From Flavobacteriales bacterium UBA972 (GTDB taxonomy: Bacteria > Bacteroidota > Bacteroidia > Flavobacteriales > Schleiferiaceae): a DNA stretch of 57,711 bases. A program made the translations under genes and the position numbers. Shown one piece after another: positions 25,647 to 36,000 of this stretch (its first letter is position 1; every line of letters starts with the position of its first letter). The DNA is taken from assembly GCA_002292855.1 (NCBI GenBank), contig DBBY01000011.1, forward strand, positions 33,659 through 91,369, read 5' to 3'. Below the pieces are notes generated by a model. It ran no database searches. It worked only from the letters and a program-made list of their open reading frames with translations, and was not told where the DNA came from.

Positions 25647-27035
25647 TTCCCTCGGGAGCGACCAAATTTGCGCGACCACCGGGTCTGTGCAGGCCAAGGG
25701 GTAGAATTCCATCAGCGCGAGGTGAAAGGGCTCTCCAAAGCGCAACCAAGAATGCTTGATGCCTTCGATTGCCGGAGGGAGGTCTGCCGCAAGACTCCAC
25801 AAGAAGCCAAAATAGATGGCCCACATTTCGGGGTCTTCGGCATAGCGCTGAACGCCGGCCTCCAGCACCGTGATGGCAGAGTCCACATGGCTCATTTCGA
25901 CCAAAATTCCGGCGTATTCCTGAAGGCCACGCGGGTTTTCGACCCGAAGTGCATGCAGAATATGCTGTAGGCTTTTTGCGGCTTCGCGCTGGAGTCCGAG
26001 TTGTGCATAAAGATCGTGGGCCACCATGTGGTAGTCTGGATTGTCGGGGTCAAGGGCAATGGCCTTTTGGGCATTTTGAACTCCCTTGAGGGCGTTGCCC
26101 GCCTCGCCCTGCAAAACGGCGAGCTCGATCCAGGCCTCGTCAAGCTCTTCATCAAGCTCAATAGCCTCTTGAAATATGCGGAGCGCCTCCGCACTGCGGT
26201 TCAGCGACTGCAAACAGACTCCCTTGCGGTAAAGGGTGTAGCCATTTTGCTCGCTGTGCTCCATCGATTGGGAGTAGTAGTCCAAGGCCTCTGCGTACTG
26301 TTCTTGGTCTTCGTTGAGGCGGCCAAGGTCAAAAAGGGCTGCGCTGAACTTCTCGTCAATGGTAATGGCATAGCCAAAACTCCGCCCTGCGGCCTCGAGC
26401 TGGCCCTGGCGAAACTGCGCCACGCCAAGGTGGTACCACCCGGTCTCGGAATAGGGGTAGTCGTTGAGGTAGTTTTCAAAAAAAGAAAGGGCCTTGTCGT
26501 CGCGGTTGGCCATGTCAAAATTGATGGCCAATAAGTACAGCAAATGGGCATCCTCGGGCTCTTCCTGCAGCATTGCCTTGAGAATTCTAATGGCGTGCAG
26601 AAACATGCCTGCACCCGAATAAATAGAGGCCAGTGTGCCTTGAATAGGGAAGGGGTCGTCGGAATTCTGTATTGCCTTGCGCAGCGACTGAATCGCATCT
26701 TGGGTCTTGCCCTGCCGCATCATGAGCATGCCGCGCGCCCACTCGATGTCGGGGTGGTTTGGGCTCAAGCCTTCGGCCCGCTGAATGGCTTCCTGAGCCT
26801 CCTCGAGTTGGGACGATTGAACCAAGTACCGCGCCATTTTTGCCGCAAATACCGTGGCATAGGGGTGCTGGGCTCCGCCCATGTCAATGGCCTTGCGGGC
26901 ACGCTGCAATTGGCCAGTTTCGAGGTAGTAGTCCGTTATTTCTTCAAATTCCTCCACGTCAAAAAACAGAAGGGAGTCGTCTCGCAGCGCTTGCTCAAAG
27001 CGTTCAATTAGGGGGTCAGAGTCGCTGTTGTTCAT
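25644..27035 (-). CDS. Tetratricopeptide-repeat protein, cytoplasmic
   Basis: 463 residues with at least ten TPR-like helix pairs across the protein, for example AWIELAVLQGEAGNALKGVQ, LLYLLAINFDMANRDDKALS and GWYHLGVAQFRQGQLEAAGR. There is no signal peptide or membrane segment. The N-terminus is acidic (DVEEFEEITDYYLETG), a form seen in Bacteroidota TPR proteins. Partners are unknown. First gene of the minus-strand run leading to popT, aroE, DUF349 and uvrB. Confidence 0.85.
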   Translation of the reverse strand: MNNSDSDPLIERFEQALRDDSLLFFDVEEFEEITDYYLETGQLQRARKAIDMGGAQHPYATVFAAKMARYLVQSSQLEEAQEAIQRAEGLSPNHPDIEWARGMLMMRQGKTQDAIQSLRKAIQNSDDPFPIQGTLASIYSGAGMFLHAIRILKAMLQEEPEDAHLLYLLAINFDMANRDDKALSFFENYLNDYPYSETGWYHLGVAQFRQGQLEAAGRSFGYAITIDEKFSAALFDLGRLNEDQEQYAEALDYYSQSMEHSEQNGYTLYRKGVCLQSLNRSAEALRIFQEAIELDEELDEAWIELAVLQGEAGNALKGVQNAQKAIALDPDNPDYHMVAHDLYAQLGLQREAAKSLQHILHALRVENPRGLQEYAGILVEMSHVDSAITVLEAGVQRYAEDPEMWAIYFGFLWSLAADLPPAIEGIKHSWLRFGEPFHLALMEFYPLACTDPVVAQIWSLPRE

Positions 27036-27138
27036 CAGGCATAGTAAACCTAAGCAATTTTAAGGCGGATTTTTAGTCGATTAGTGCGCGTTGTTAACCG
27101 CGTTATTCACCGCATAGCATTGCGGCCGGCCTGGGTTC

Positions 27139-27146
27139 TACCTTTG
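27139..27146 (+). promoter_or_regulatory. -7 box (TACCTTTG) for glmM
   Basis: A perfect TAnnTTTG 21 bases before the glmM ATG, so this gene has a normal short leader. A TTG lies at 27120-27122, 16 bases upstream of the box. Confidence 0.55.
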
Positions 27147-27167
27147 CGGTAACACAAAAACCTCGCC

Positions 27168-28553
27168 ATGACTCTAATCGCATCGGTATCAGGAATTCGC
27201 GGAACCATTGGGGGAGCCGTGGGCAGCAACCTCACTCCTCTGGATGCCGTGGCATTTGCCAGCGCATACGGCCAGTGGCTGCGGGTTCAGTCCGGCAGCG
27301 ACCGCCGACTTCGGGTTGCCCTGGGTCGCGACGCACGCACCTCGGGCGAGGCCCTTAGCGACCTGGTAGTTTCTACGCTGCGCTTTCAGGGAATCGATGT
27401 ACTCGACCTCGGACTTTCTACCACCCCAACCGTAGAAATGATGGTCACCTGGGAAGGCTGCGACGGAGGCATTATTCTCACCGCTTCGCACAACCCCGGA
27501 GAATGGAACGCTCTAAAGCTTCTGAATGCGCGGGGCGAGTTCCTAAGTGCCGAGGACGGCGCCAAGATTCTAAAAGCCCGAGAAGAGGGCAATTTCAACT
27601 TTGCCCCAGTGGCTGAGTTGGGCCATAGAATCGCCGTGCAAGACGGTATTGAGCGGCACATTCAAGCCATTTTAAACCTTGATTGGGTTGATGTCGAGGC
27701 CATTAGGGCACGCGGATTTTCTGTTGCGGTTGATGCCGTAGCATCCACCGGCGGAATTGCAATACCCATGCTTCTCAAGGCATTGGGCGTGGCGCGCATC
27801 GAGGGCCTGCATTGCGCGCCCACGGGGCATTTTCCGCACAATCCAGAACCCTTGCGCAAGCACCTTGACGAGATCTGCACCCTTGTTCCTGAAGCGAAGT
27901 GCGACCTGGGAATCGTCGTCGATCCCGACGTCGACCGCTTGGTCTTTGTCAGCGAAGACGGAGAGCTCTTTGGCGAAGAATACACGCTGGTTGCGGTGGC
28001 GGACTACATACTCGGCCAGCAACCGGGCCACGTGGTCAGCAACCTAAGCTCGAGTAGGGCTCTGCGCGACATCGCCGAGCGCCACCATTCAACATATTCC
28101 GCCTCGGCGGTGGGCGAAGTTCACGTGGTTGCAGAGATGAAGGCCAAGGGCGCCATCTTGGGTGGCGAGGGCAACGGCGGAATTATACTTCCCGAACTGC
28201 ACTACGGCCGAGATGCCTTGGTCGGGGTGGCCTTGTTCCTGACCTACCTCGCGCAGCGGGGCGTAACCTGCGCTGCGCTGCGGGCAACCTACCCCAACTA
28301 CGCCATGGCTAAAGAGAAGATTGACCTGCAGCCTGGCTTTGACACCGATGCCCTCTTGGCCCGGGTAGCAGCCGCCCAGGCGCACCTGAATCCATCGACC
28401 ATTGACGGAGTCAAAATCGATTTTGCCGACCGCTGGGTACATTTGCGCAAAAGCAATACCGAGCCCATAATTCGCATTTACACCGAGGCGCCTACTCCGG
28501 CAGAGGCAGAGGCCCTCGCTACGGAATTTGCGGCCAAGCTGTCAACCCTTTAA
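27168..28553 (+). CDS. glmM: Phosphoglucosamine mutase
   Basis: 461 residues. It converts glucosamine 6-phosphate to glucosamine 1-phosphate for UDP-GlcNAc and cell wall synthesis. The catalytic serine is S107 in TASHNPGEWNALK, the metal loop is DPDVDRLV, the sugar loop GGEGNGGII, and the phosphate loop RKSNTEPIIRIY, a form typical of Bacteroidota and archaeal-like GlmM in place of RPSGTEP. A phosphomannomutase role cannot be excluded. A cysteine desulfurase starts 10 bases downstream. Confidence 0.9.
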   Translation: MTLIASVSGIRGTIGGAVGSNLTPLDAVAFASAYGQWLRVQSGSDRRLRVALGRDARTSGEALSDLVVSTLRFQGIDVLDLGLSTTPTVEMMVTWEGCDGGIILTASHNPGEWNALKLLNARGEFLSAEDGAKILKAREEGNFNFAPVAELGHRIAVQDGIERHIQAILNLDWVDVEAIRARGFSVAVDAVASTGGIAIPMLLKALGVARIEGLHCAPTGHFPHNPEPLRKHLDEICTLVPEAKCDLGIVVDPDVDRLVFVSEDGELFGEEYTLVAVADYILGQQPGHVVSNLSSSRALRDIAERHHSTYSASAVGEVHVVAEMKAKGAILGGEGNGGIILPELHYGRDALVGVALFLTYLAQRGVTCAALRATYPNYAMAKEKIDLQPGFDTDALLARVAAAQAHLNPSTIDGVKIDFADRWVHLRKSNTEPIIRIYTEAPTPAEAEALATEFAAKLSTL

Positions 28554-28563
28554 GTATGATTTC

Positions 28564-29694
28564 ATGAGCATATACCTCGATAACGCCGCAACAACTCCCC
28601 TTTGCCCTGAGGCTAAGGACGCCATGCTTGCCGCATTGGATCTCTATGGCAACCCCAGCTCTACCCATGCCGAGGGGCGCAAGTCCAAGGCCCTCATTGA
28701 GCGGGTGCGCAAGGATATTGCCGCCGCACTGAACTGCCTCCCGGCTGAGGTTATTTTCACCTCAGGCGGAACCGAGGCAGACAACTGGGCTCTTCAATCA
28801 GGGGTTGAGTTTATGGGCGTTAAAAAATTGTATTATAGTGAATTAGAGCATCATGCAGTAACGCACATGGTCGAGTCTTTGGCAGGTCGGGTAGAGGTTG
28901 TTTCTATTCCCTACAACGAGCATGGAGACCACGACTTGGACTGGCTTGAGGCTCAGCTCGGGGCCGACCAGATCGCCGGCCGCAAGGCAATGGTGACTCT
29001 GATGCACGCCAACAACGAAATTGGGAACCTCGTCGATTTGGCTCGTTTGTCAACAATTACACGCGCATCCAGTGCCATACTGCACAGCGATACGGTGCAA
29101 ACCATGGCGCACCTGAGCCTTGACTTTGGAGCAACTCCGCTAGAATTTGCCGCATGCAGCGCGCACAAGTTTCATGGCCCCAAGGCCATCGGCTTTGCCT
29201 ACGTCAAGCAGGGTTCGGGTGCGCAGCCCTTCATGCGGGGCGGAGGACAGGAGCGCGGTCAGCGAGCTGGAACCGAGAACGTCGTGGGAATCGCCGGAAT
29301 GGGTGCTGCCTTTGCGGTGGCTATGGCCGACCTCGAGCAGGATGCGGCCAAGATGATTGACGTGAAGTCCTATGCCATTGAGCAGCTCAAGAAGGCATTT
29401 TCTTCGGTGCGTTTTAATGGACGTTCGGGCGAGCTCGATCGGAGCCTCTTCACGGTCCTTAACTTTTATATTCCCGAACTCCACGAGGGCGGAATGCTGA
29501 ATTTTCAGCTTGATCTTCAGGGATTTTGCGTCTCGGGCGGATCCGCCTGCAGCAGCGGTGCAGTGGGCGGTTCTCACGTGCTCGCCGGTCTCAAGGCTCC
29601 GGGTGGAACCCGAGTGAGCTTCTCAAGGATGACCAGCCGAGCAGACATCGACGCGCTTATTCACGCGCTGCACAACCTGCCGAAACTCGATTAA
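28564..29694 (+). CDS. Cysteine desulfurase (class V aminotransferase, NifS/IscS-like)
   Basis: 376 residues. This PLP enzyme moves sulfur from cysteine to a cysteine persulfide for Fe-S or thio-nucleoside synthesis. Seen are YLDNAATTP at the start, SGGTEADNWA, H98 in ELEHHAVT, PLP lysine K202 in SAHKFHGPK, RGGGQERGQRAGTEN, and the catalytic cysteine C329 in SGGSACSSGA. ATG 28564 is preferred over 28528 because it gives the standard N-terminus. A TAAGTATG box overlapping the glmM stop lies 5 bases before it. Its stop overlaps the convergent giant gene by 4 bases. Confidence 0.94.
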   Translation: MSIYLDNAATTPLCPEAKDAMLAALDLYGNPSSTHAEGRKSKALIERVRKDIAAALNCLPAEVIFTSGGTEADNWALQSGVEFMGVKKLYYSELEHHAVTHMVESLAGRVEVVSIPYNEHGDHDLDWLEAQLGADQIAGRKAMVTLMHANNEIGNLVDLARLSTITRASSAILHSDTVQTMAHLSLDFGATPLEFAACSAHKFHGPKAIGFAYVKQGSGAQPFMRGGGQERGQRAGTENVVGIAGMGAAFAVAMADLEQDAAKMIDVKSYAIEQLKKAFSSVRFNGRSGELDRSLFTVLNFYIPELHEGGMLNFQLDLQGFCVSGGSACSSGAVGGSHVLAGLKAPGGTRVSFSRMTSRADIDALIHALHNLPKLD

Positions 29695-32600
29695 CGCACG
29701 AGATTGATGGTCCCGTAGAGGGTTCCGTCTTCGGTATCAAATCGATACACGTAGGTATCCTGCTGGGCGGGTTTGCCCTTAAGGGTTCCGTCCCAAAAAA
29801 CTTCAAAAGGACGGTCTGTTTCAAAGACGACGTTGCCAAAACTGTTTAGAATGGTAAAATAGTCGGATTCAAAGCAGTTGTTCCCCGCAATTTGAAGCAC
29901 TTCGTTTCGCCCGTCTCCGTTGGGGGTGAAGGTATTGGGAATCCACACTCGCTGGTCGTAGCGAAGGATTACCGACGAAAATTCATAGGGGTAGACCGCG
30001 TTGCAAACCGTGTCAATGAGCTCAAGCTTCACGAGGTAGTTGCCCGAAACAGGCACTCGGTAGGTCGCAACTTTACCGGTATCAACCACCCCGTTCGGGA
30101 ATATCCATCGGAACTGGTAGTCAATGCTGTCGAGGGTATAGCTCACGTTGACGCGTATTCTGCCGTCTTTGCAGGAGTCGGGGGATACCCGCACGTCGGG
30201 TGCTGGCAGGTCCGGATCAAAAAAGACCGTCCCAAAGGCGGTATCGGTGGTGTTGCAGTTCGTGTCGATGGCAATCAACCGAATGGTATGCATTCCAGGA
30301 GCGCTGTACCGGTGAACCACCGTATCGCCCGCCACCGTAGGTCCGCCGTCAAAGCTCCAGTTGAACTGCTGGGCGTCAAGGCTCGTGCTCCGCACGCGCA
30401 CTTCAAAGGTGCGGTCGCAAGCCTTGTATTCTTGGTCAAAGGAGGCCTCAGGAAAAATCCCTTTGTCGTGCACGATGACTATGGATGCAGTGTCTTCGAT
30501 GTCGCAAATGGTGTCGTAGGCCGTCAGGCGGATTCGGTAGGTTCCGCGGGTGAACCGAACGCTGGGTTCAAACAAGGTTGAAGTTTGCCCGTTGCCAAAA
30601 TCCCAGAGGTAGCGGTTGGCATTGAGGGATCCGTTGGTAAAGCGAACGACTAATTCCTCGCAGACCGTGTCTACGTCTGCGTCAAAATTGATGCTTGCGT
30701 TGGCCGTAACAATGGTTTCGAAGTCAATTTTTACCACGCCCAGGTTGCAGTTTCCCGAGAGCCTCGTCGGGCCGACTACGCCCGGGGTGGTGGGAAAGCT
30801 TTGCCCCCCGCAGGCCGCGCAGACTGCCTGAAAGATGTTTCCGCCCGGGGAGAAGCGCGAGGTTCCTCCGTCTACATGCTCGCTGGAGGTTCCGCCAAAA
30901 AAAGTAGCGTACGATAGGGCTTGAGCATTCTGCGTGAGGACCATAAAGTAAAAATCGCTGCCGTCGGTGTTGGGATTAATGGCGTTGGCGGTAACGGGCA
31001 AGCCTGAGGTAGATCCGCCGTTCCCGGCATTTACTCCGCCGCCCCATCCCGAGAGCAGAATGTTGAGGCAGCGGTCTACGTTAAAGGCGCTCGGAACCAA
31101 GTTGGTAATGCTGTTGGATGTACCAAACCGGGTCGAGAACAAGGTCTGATCGAGGTTTGGCCCCAGCTTGTGAATGAACTGGGCCCCGTTGGTGGTTCCC
31201 CATGTGCCTGCAGTACGAGGGTAAATCCCAAGGCTCTGCCCAAAAACGTAGACCGCGCCATACTTGTCGAGGTCTATTAAAAAGGTTTGGTCGGAATTAC
31301 TCGTACCAATGTAGGTCGATTGCTCGATGGCCCCGGTAGCGCTCAATCGGGTGATCCATCCGTCAATTCCGCCGCGCGCCGTGGGATGAAGCCCACCGGT
31401 CGTTCCAGGGAAGTTGCTGGAATTCGTTCCGCCTGCTACGTAGACCTTGCCGTTGGGCGCAACCTTTATGCCGTAGCCCGCCTCGTTGCTGCCGCCGCCC
31501 AATAAGCGCGACCAGCGCAGTGCACTTAGGTTGGCGTTCAGTGAAAAAGCGAGGGCGTCGGTAGGTCCGCTGGTATTGAGGTTGGGCGGAAAACTACTGT
31601 GTGCCGTAGTCGACACTACATAGACTTGGTCCTGATCGTCGAGCACGACCTCTCCCCGTATCGCATCGCCATAGTTGAGGGTTAAGCCAATGTTTATGCC
31701 CTCGTTGCCCGAGGTACCCACAAAGGTTGACGCACTGAGGTTGCTGCCAACGGGGTTGACTTTGAGCACAAACAGGTCGACGCCGTCGTCAAAGTCAAAT
31801 GCAATAGGTGACCCGGTTGAAGAATTAAACGTGGGTCCACCGTTGAAGATTGGGTCGTAGGACCCTGCGGTGGTCGGAAAGTCGCTCGACCCCGTCGTGC
31901 CCATGATGACCAATTCTCCTAAAGAATTGACGATCATGCTGTGCGGCTGGTCCGGACCGTCTCCGCCAATGTAGGTGGAGTAGAGGCGCTGCGAACCGTT
32001 GGCGCTGAATTTGGTGATGCCAACGTCCATGGTCGAGAAGCTTGCCCCAATGTCGTTAAAGGTGGCGTCAAAGGCCCCGGCTGAAGTAGGGTAGCCGGCA
32101 TCAAACACGATTCCGCCGCCGTAGAGGTTTTCTTGGCTGTCGTAGGTTGCGGTGTAGCCCCAATTGTCGGCCGTAGAACCCGAAAAACTCGAGAAGACCA
32201 AGTTGGGGTCGATGACCAAGGCATCGCTTTTGCGGTAGGCGCCCAGTTCAAAAACGACCGTGCTGTCGTCGGCCAAGCGGTAGGCTGCGTCCACGGGAAC
32301 ACGTCCCTTGGCACTCAGAGTGTAGGCCTGCGGCCGCTCTTCAATCCACGTGCCCATTGGAGTGGTCAGGTGCAGCTGCCCCTCGGCCGTGATTTTAGGC
32401 AAACTTCCGCGAAACTGAATTCTAATTTGACGCGGGTCTGCCTTTGGGCTGATCCTCCATTCAGACTTTACCCCGTCGTGGGCATGCAGGGCGAAGTCAA
32501 TTCCCGGGTACACTTCGCGTACCGTCCAGTCCTGAAATTCGGCCACATCCCTGGCCCATTTAGCCGGATTATTGCCAATTAAGTAGTGCCTGGGGGATTC

Positions 32601-32912
32601 CGTTGCATTGGAACCTGTAGAGGTAGCAGCCGTTGAGGAACCTACAAATTCCGCAAAGAAGGCGAAGGCATCGGGCCAATGATCGGGCCATTGGGCAGTA
32701 GGGTAGTGGGGGTTGGCAATGGATCCTCCGCGATGCTTGGGGTGCACAATGCGGACTCGGTATCCATTGTCCTTCCAAAATATAGCGCCGTCGCTCAGTG
32801 CTGTTTTTGCGGTAAAGTCACCCTCCCATTGACCCTTATTGGGAACGATGACAGACTGCGCCGCAGCAGTAAAAACGGCGCTTAAGCTCCAAACAAATGC
32901 AAGATTCCGCAC
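29691..32912 (-). CDS. DUF7948/SBBP-repeat protein with type B (gliding-associated) sorting domain
   Basis: 1073 residues from a GTG start. A signal peptide (about 1-18) leads into an N-terminal domain of the DUF7948 type (PNKGQWEGDFTAKTALSDGA). About 238-720 are SBBP-like beta-propeller repeats (GGDGPDQPHSMIVNSLGELV, FPTTAGSYDPIF). PKD-like domains follow near 755-980 (YLWDFGNGQTS). The end (WIPNTFTPNGDGRNEVLQI) is the gliding-motility-associated type B sorting domain, for secretion by the type IX system. Probably a surface adhesin or enzyme scaffold; no catalytic domain is seen. Confidence 0.9.
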   Translation of the reverse strand: MRNLAFVWSLSAVFTAAAQSVIVPNKGQWEGDFTAKTALSDGAIFWKDNGYRVRIVHPKHRGGSIANPHYPTAQWPDHWPDAFAFFAEFVGSSTAATSTGSNATESPRHYLIGNNPAKWARDVAEFQDWTVREVYPGIDFALHAHDGVKSEWRISPKADPRQIRIQFRGSLPKITAEGQLHLTTPMGTWIEERPQAYTLSAKGRVPVDAAYRLADDSTVVFELGAYRKSDALVIDPNLVFSSFSGSTADNWGYTATYDSQENLYGGGIVFDAGYPTSAGAFDATFNDIGASFSTMDVGITKFSANGSQRLYSTYIGGDGPDQPHSMIVNSLGELVIMGTTGSSDFPTTAGSYDPIFNGGPTFNSSTGSPIAFDFDDGVDLFVLKVNPVGSNLSASTFVGTSGNEGINIGLTLNYGDAIRGEVVLDDQDQVYVVSTTAHSSFPPNLNTSGPTDALAFSLNANLSALRWSRLLGGGSNEAGYGIKVAPNGKVYVAGGTNSSNFPGTTGGLHPTARGGIDGWITRLSATGAIEQSTYIGTSNSDQTFLIDLDKYGAVYVFGQSLGIYPRTAGTWGTTNGAQFIHKLGPNLDQTLFSTRFGTSNSITNLVPSAFNVDRCLNILLSGWGGGVNAGNGGSTSGLPVTANAINPNTDGSDFYFMVLTQNAQALSYATFFGGTSSEHVDGGTSRFSPGGNIFQAVCAACGGQSFPTTPGVVGPTRLSGNCNLGVVKIDFETIVTANASINFDADVDTVCEELVVRFTNGSLNANRYLWDFGNGQTSTLFEPSVRFTRGTYRIRLTAYDTICDIEDTASIVIVHDKGIFPEASFDQEYKACDRTFEVRVRSTSLDAQQFNWSFDGGPTVAGDTVVHRYSAPGMHTIRLIAIDTNCNTTDTAFGTVFFDPDLPAPDVRVSPDSCKDGRIRVNVSYTLDSIDYQFRWIFPNGVVDTGKVATYRVPVSGNYLVKLELIDTVCNAVYPYEFSSVILRYDQRVWIPNTFTPNGDGRNEVLQIAGNNCFESDYFTILNSFGNVVFETDRPFEVFWDGTLKGKPAQQDTYVYRFDTEDGTLYGTINLVR

Positions 32913-33083
32913 CCAGGCAATTTAAGTAAATATTTTAGGCAAATCAGCCAAAGCACTTGGCCTCGGTTGGTTTGCCGCAGCAAAGCAGTCAAAAACTGTT
33001 CCGAATTCATGGTTCATGTACCTGTCTGCCCAGCTTGATCCAAGGCATTTCAACGGAGGTCAAAGTATTGTAACTTTCGTGCT

Positions 33084-36000
33084 ATGAAAGGCACCTTACT
33101 TTTTAGGTTATCGGCATTTGCTATTTTGACTGTTTTTGGATTTCGCAGCCTTGAGGGTCAGGTCATAACTGCTCCTTGGTCTGAGGCCTTTACAGGCGTA
33201 GCAATCGGAACTCCAGCTTACAATGCAGCGTCCAGTATCCCCTTAGGTTGGACAAGGACCCCCAGCACAACTGGAGGCAATTTTGGTACCTCAGCCTACT
33301 GGTGGGGCGGCGGTCAGGGCCCAACCCACACTCGCGCTGGGGGTGGGTTGACGGGTCCGTCGGCTGATCATACCTCCGGAACTGGAGGCTACGTCTATGT
33401 GGAGTCGAGTGGTGGTGCAGGCAATTCGGTTGCCTCTTTAGTGAGCCCTCCCATCAGTACGGTGGGAATCGCCAGCCCCGAGTTGATTTTTTGGAGGCAC
33501 CAGTATGGCACCACAATGGGGCTTTTGCGGGTTTTCATTCGTTCCTATAATCCTGCCGCTCCATCCGCCCCATGGGACACCCTGCACGTCGGGAGCAATG
33601 CCAATTTGGGTGATGCCTGGAACCGGGTTGCCATTACCTTGCCGACGGCCTACCTGAACGACACCTTGGAGCTTCGTTTTCAGATGAATAAGCCTGCCGG
33701 TGGTGGGGGACCTTTTAATAACAACCAATTGGGAGATTTGGCCATTGACGACGTATCCATTGCTCAACGCGTGACCTGCCCGTCCCCTACGGCATTATCA
33801 GCAACTCGCCTGACTGCGAATTCCATTCAGCTCAACTGGACCACCGGTGGCGCAACGAATTGGCGGGTTGAGTATGGTCCGGCCGGATTCACTAATGGCG
33901 CCGGAACCAAAATCAATGCGGGAACTAATCCTTTTACCGTGTCGGGATTAAACCCCATCACGTCCTATGAATTTAGGGTCAAAGACAGTTGCAGTGCAAC
34001 CGACGTTTCTCCATGGTCAGCTCGTGCCTCAGCAATGACCGACTGCGGTCCTATAGCGAGTCCTTGGTTGGAGAATTTCGACGGGCCCAATTGGGTAACG
34101 TCACCAGCCCCGCAGGCATTTGGTGCAATTGATACCTGCTGGTCACGTCCCTCAGGAGCTAACTACTGGTGGCGTCCGAACAGCGGACCAACACAGACCG
34201 GTCTTCTTGCCAATGCCACGGGTCCCAGCGCGGACCATACTACCGGAAGCGGTAAGTACGTGCACGGTGAAGCCCTGAACGGTTCCGGCGTTGCAATTCT
34301 TCGCAGTCCTAATGTCCTTCTGGCTGGCCTGATCACCCCCGAGCTTCGGTTTTACTACCACCAGTTTGGCGCGCAGATCGACAGCCTGGTGGTCAAGGTT
34401 TATAGAAACGGTGCAGAGACCCGTGAGTGGGGCAATAACCAACAGACAGCGTCTCCAACCGCGCCATGGAGTGAAGCCGTAGTTTCGTTGGCGAGTTATT
34501 TGCCAGATACGGTGCAGGTGAGGTGGTATGCCTACCGCTCGCCAAGTAACAATAACCGGGTGGATGTGGCCATTGACGACGTGTCGATTGCCAATGTGCC
34601 GGCGTGTGCCAAACCCTTAGGCCTCACCGTAACTGCAACAACTCAGACCACCGGAGTCATGACTTGGAATCCTACGGGTGCCGGCACCTTCGAGGTGCGA
34701 TACGGGGCTTTAGGTCAGGTGCCTTTTAGCGGAACCACGGTTACGGCTAGTACGAATCCGTTCACGCTGACGGGCCTAAGTGCAGGAACCGTGTATGCTG
34801 TTTCGGTGCGCAAAGTATGCAGCGCAACCTTGCAAAGTGCATGGAGCACCATTGATACCCTAATTACGCTTTGCGGCGTAGTTTCAGCGCCCTATGTTGA
34901 GAATTTTGAGGTGGGCTTTGAACGCGGTCCGGCGGCCGGTCAATTCTGGAACCAGAATTCTACGGTTGGTCCTTGTTGGGTGCGGACTCCCCTGAGTTCT
35001 CCGGCGCCCCCTGTCTATCATTGGGGAGGCGGGCAAGGCGCTACGCCTACCCCCAACACGGGTCCCTCCAATGATCACACCACCGGTCTAGGTAAGTATG
35101 TGTACACCGAGGCAGGATTTGGCAATCCAGCCGGATCAGTAAGGATAGCCTACCTCACCTCTCCCCAAATTTTGCTCAGTGGTCTGACTGCGCCAGAAAT
35201 TCGATTTTGGTACCACATGCAGGGCACGACGATTGGGTCATTGACTGTTGAAGTGCAAACAGGATCGGTGGCATCGCCCTTTGTCGCTCTGGATTCCATT
35301 GTAGGAGGTCAGGCCAATGCTTGGCTTGAACGCGTTGTTTCTCTTAGTGCCTACGTCAACCAAACCGTACGTATTCGGTTTAAGGCTCGCACCAACGCAT
35401 CTGGCCCCCCGCCGAATTCTTCTTCGTCCACATTGGCCGACATAGCCATCGACGACTTCTCAGTTAAGAACGCCCCTCCCTGCCCGCCGCCGACCGCTTT
35501 GAGTGCAACCGCACTTACGGCTACCACGGCCTCGGTAAGTTTCACCAATTCCGCGACTGGAAGTGCCGTTCTAGAATACGGTCCGGTGGGATTCACTCCA
35601 GGAAGCGGAACCTTAGTGAGCACAACTAGTAATCCACACATTTTAACGGGTCTAACGCAAGGCCAGAGCTATCAGGTCTATGTATTTGATAGTTGCGCGG
35701 GCGGCTTGACCTCGAGTTCCTTTGGCCCAGTGTCTTTTAGCACCTTCAACTGCCCCAATGGCTGCGTCTACACCCTCAAGCTTCAGGATAATTTTGGCGA
35801 CGGATGGAAGTCAAACCCGGCAGGAAACTACCACCGAATGGAAGTTATTGTGAATTCCGATACCACGTCCTACACCATCTTGGACGTGCTCCCGGGCAAC
35901 GTGGATACGGTAGCGAATTTTACCATAACCGTTTGCGACAACGACGATATAAAACTTCGATTTGTAGCTGCAAACAACGGAAACTGGAGCAATGAGTGCG

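Noticed and set aside
12410..28553. Two phosphohexomutases as a duplicated gene
   Set aside because: They differ in length (576 and 461), phosphate loop (RPSGTEP and RKSNTEP) and family branch, so they are not a recent duplicate.
32913..33083. Possible promoter boxes in the 171-base gap between the two giant genes
   Set aside because: For the minus gene only partial TTAAATTG-like matches were found, not good enough to report; the plus gene's TAACTTTC is mentioned in its entry.
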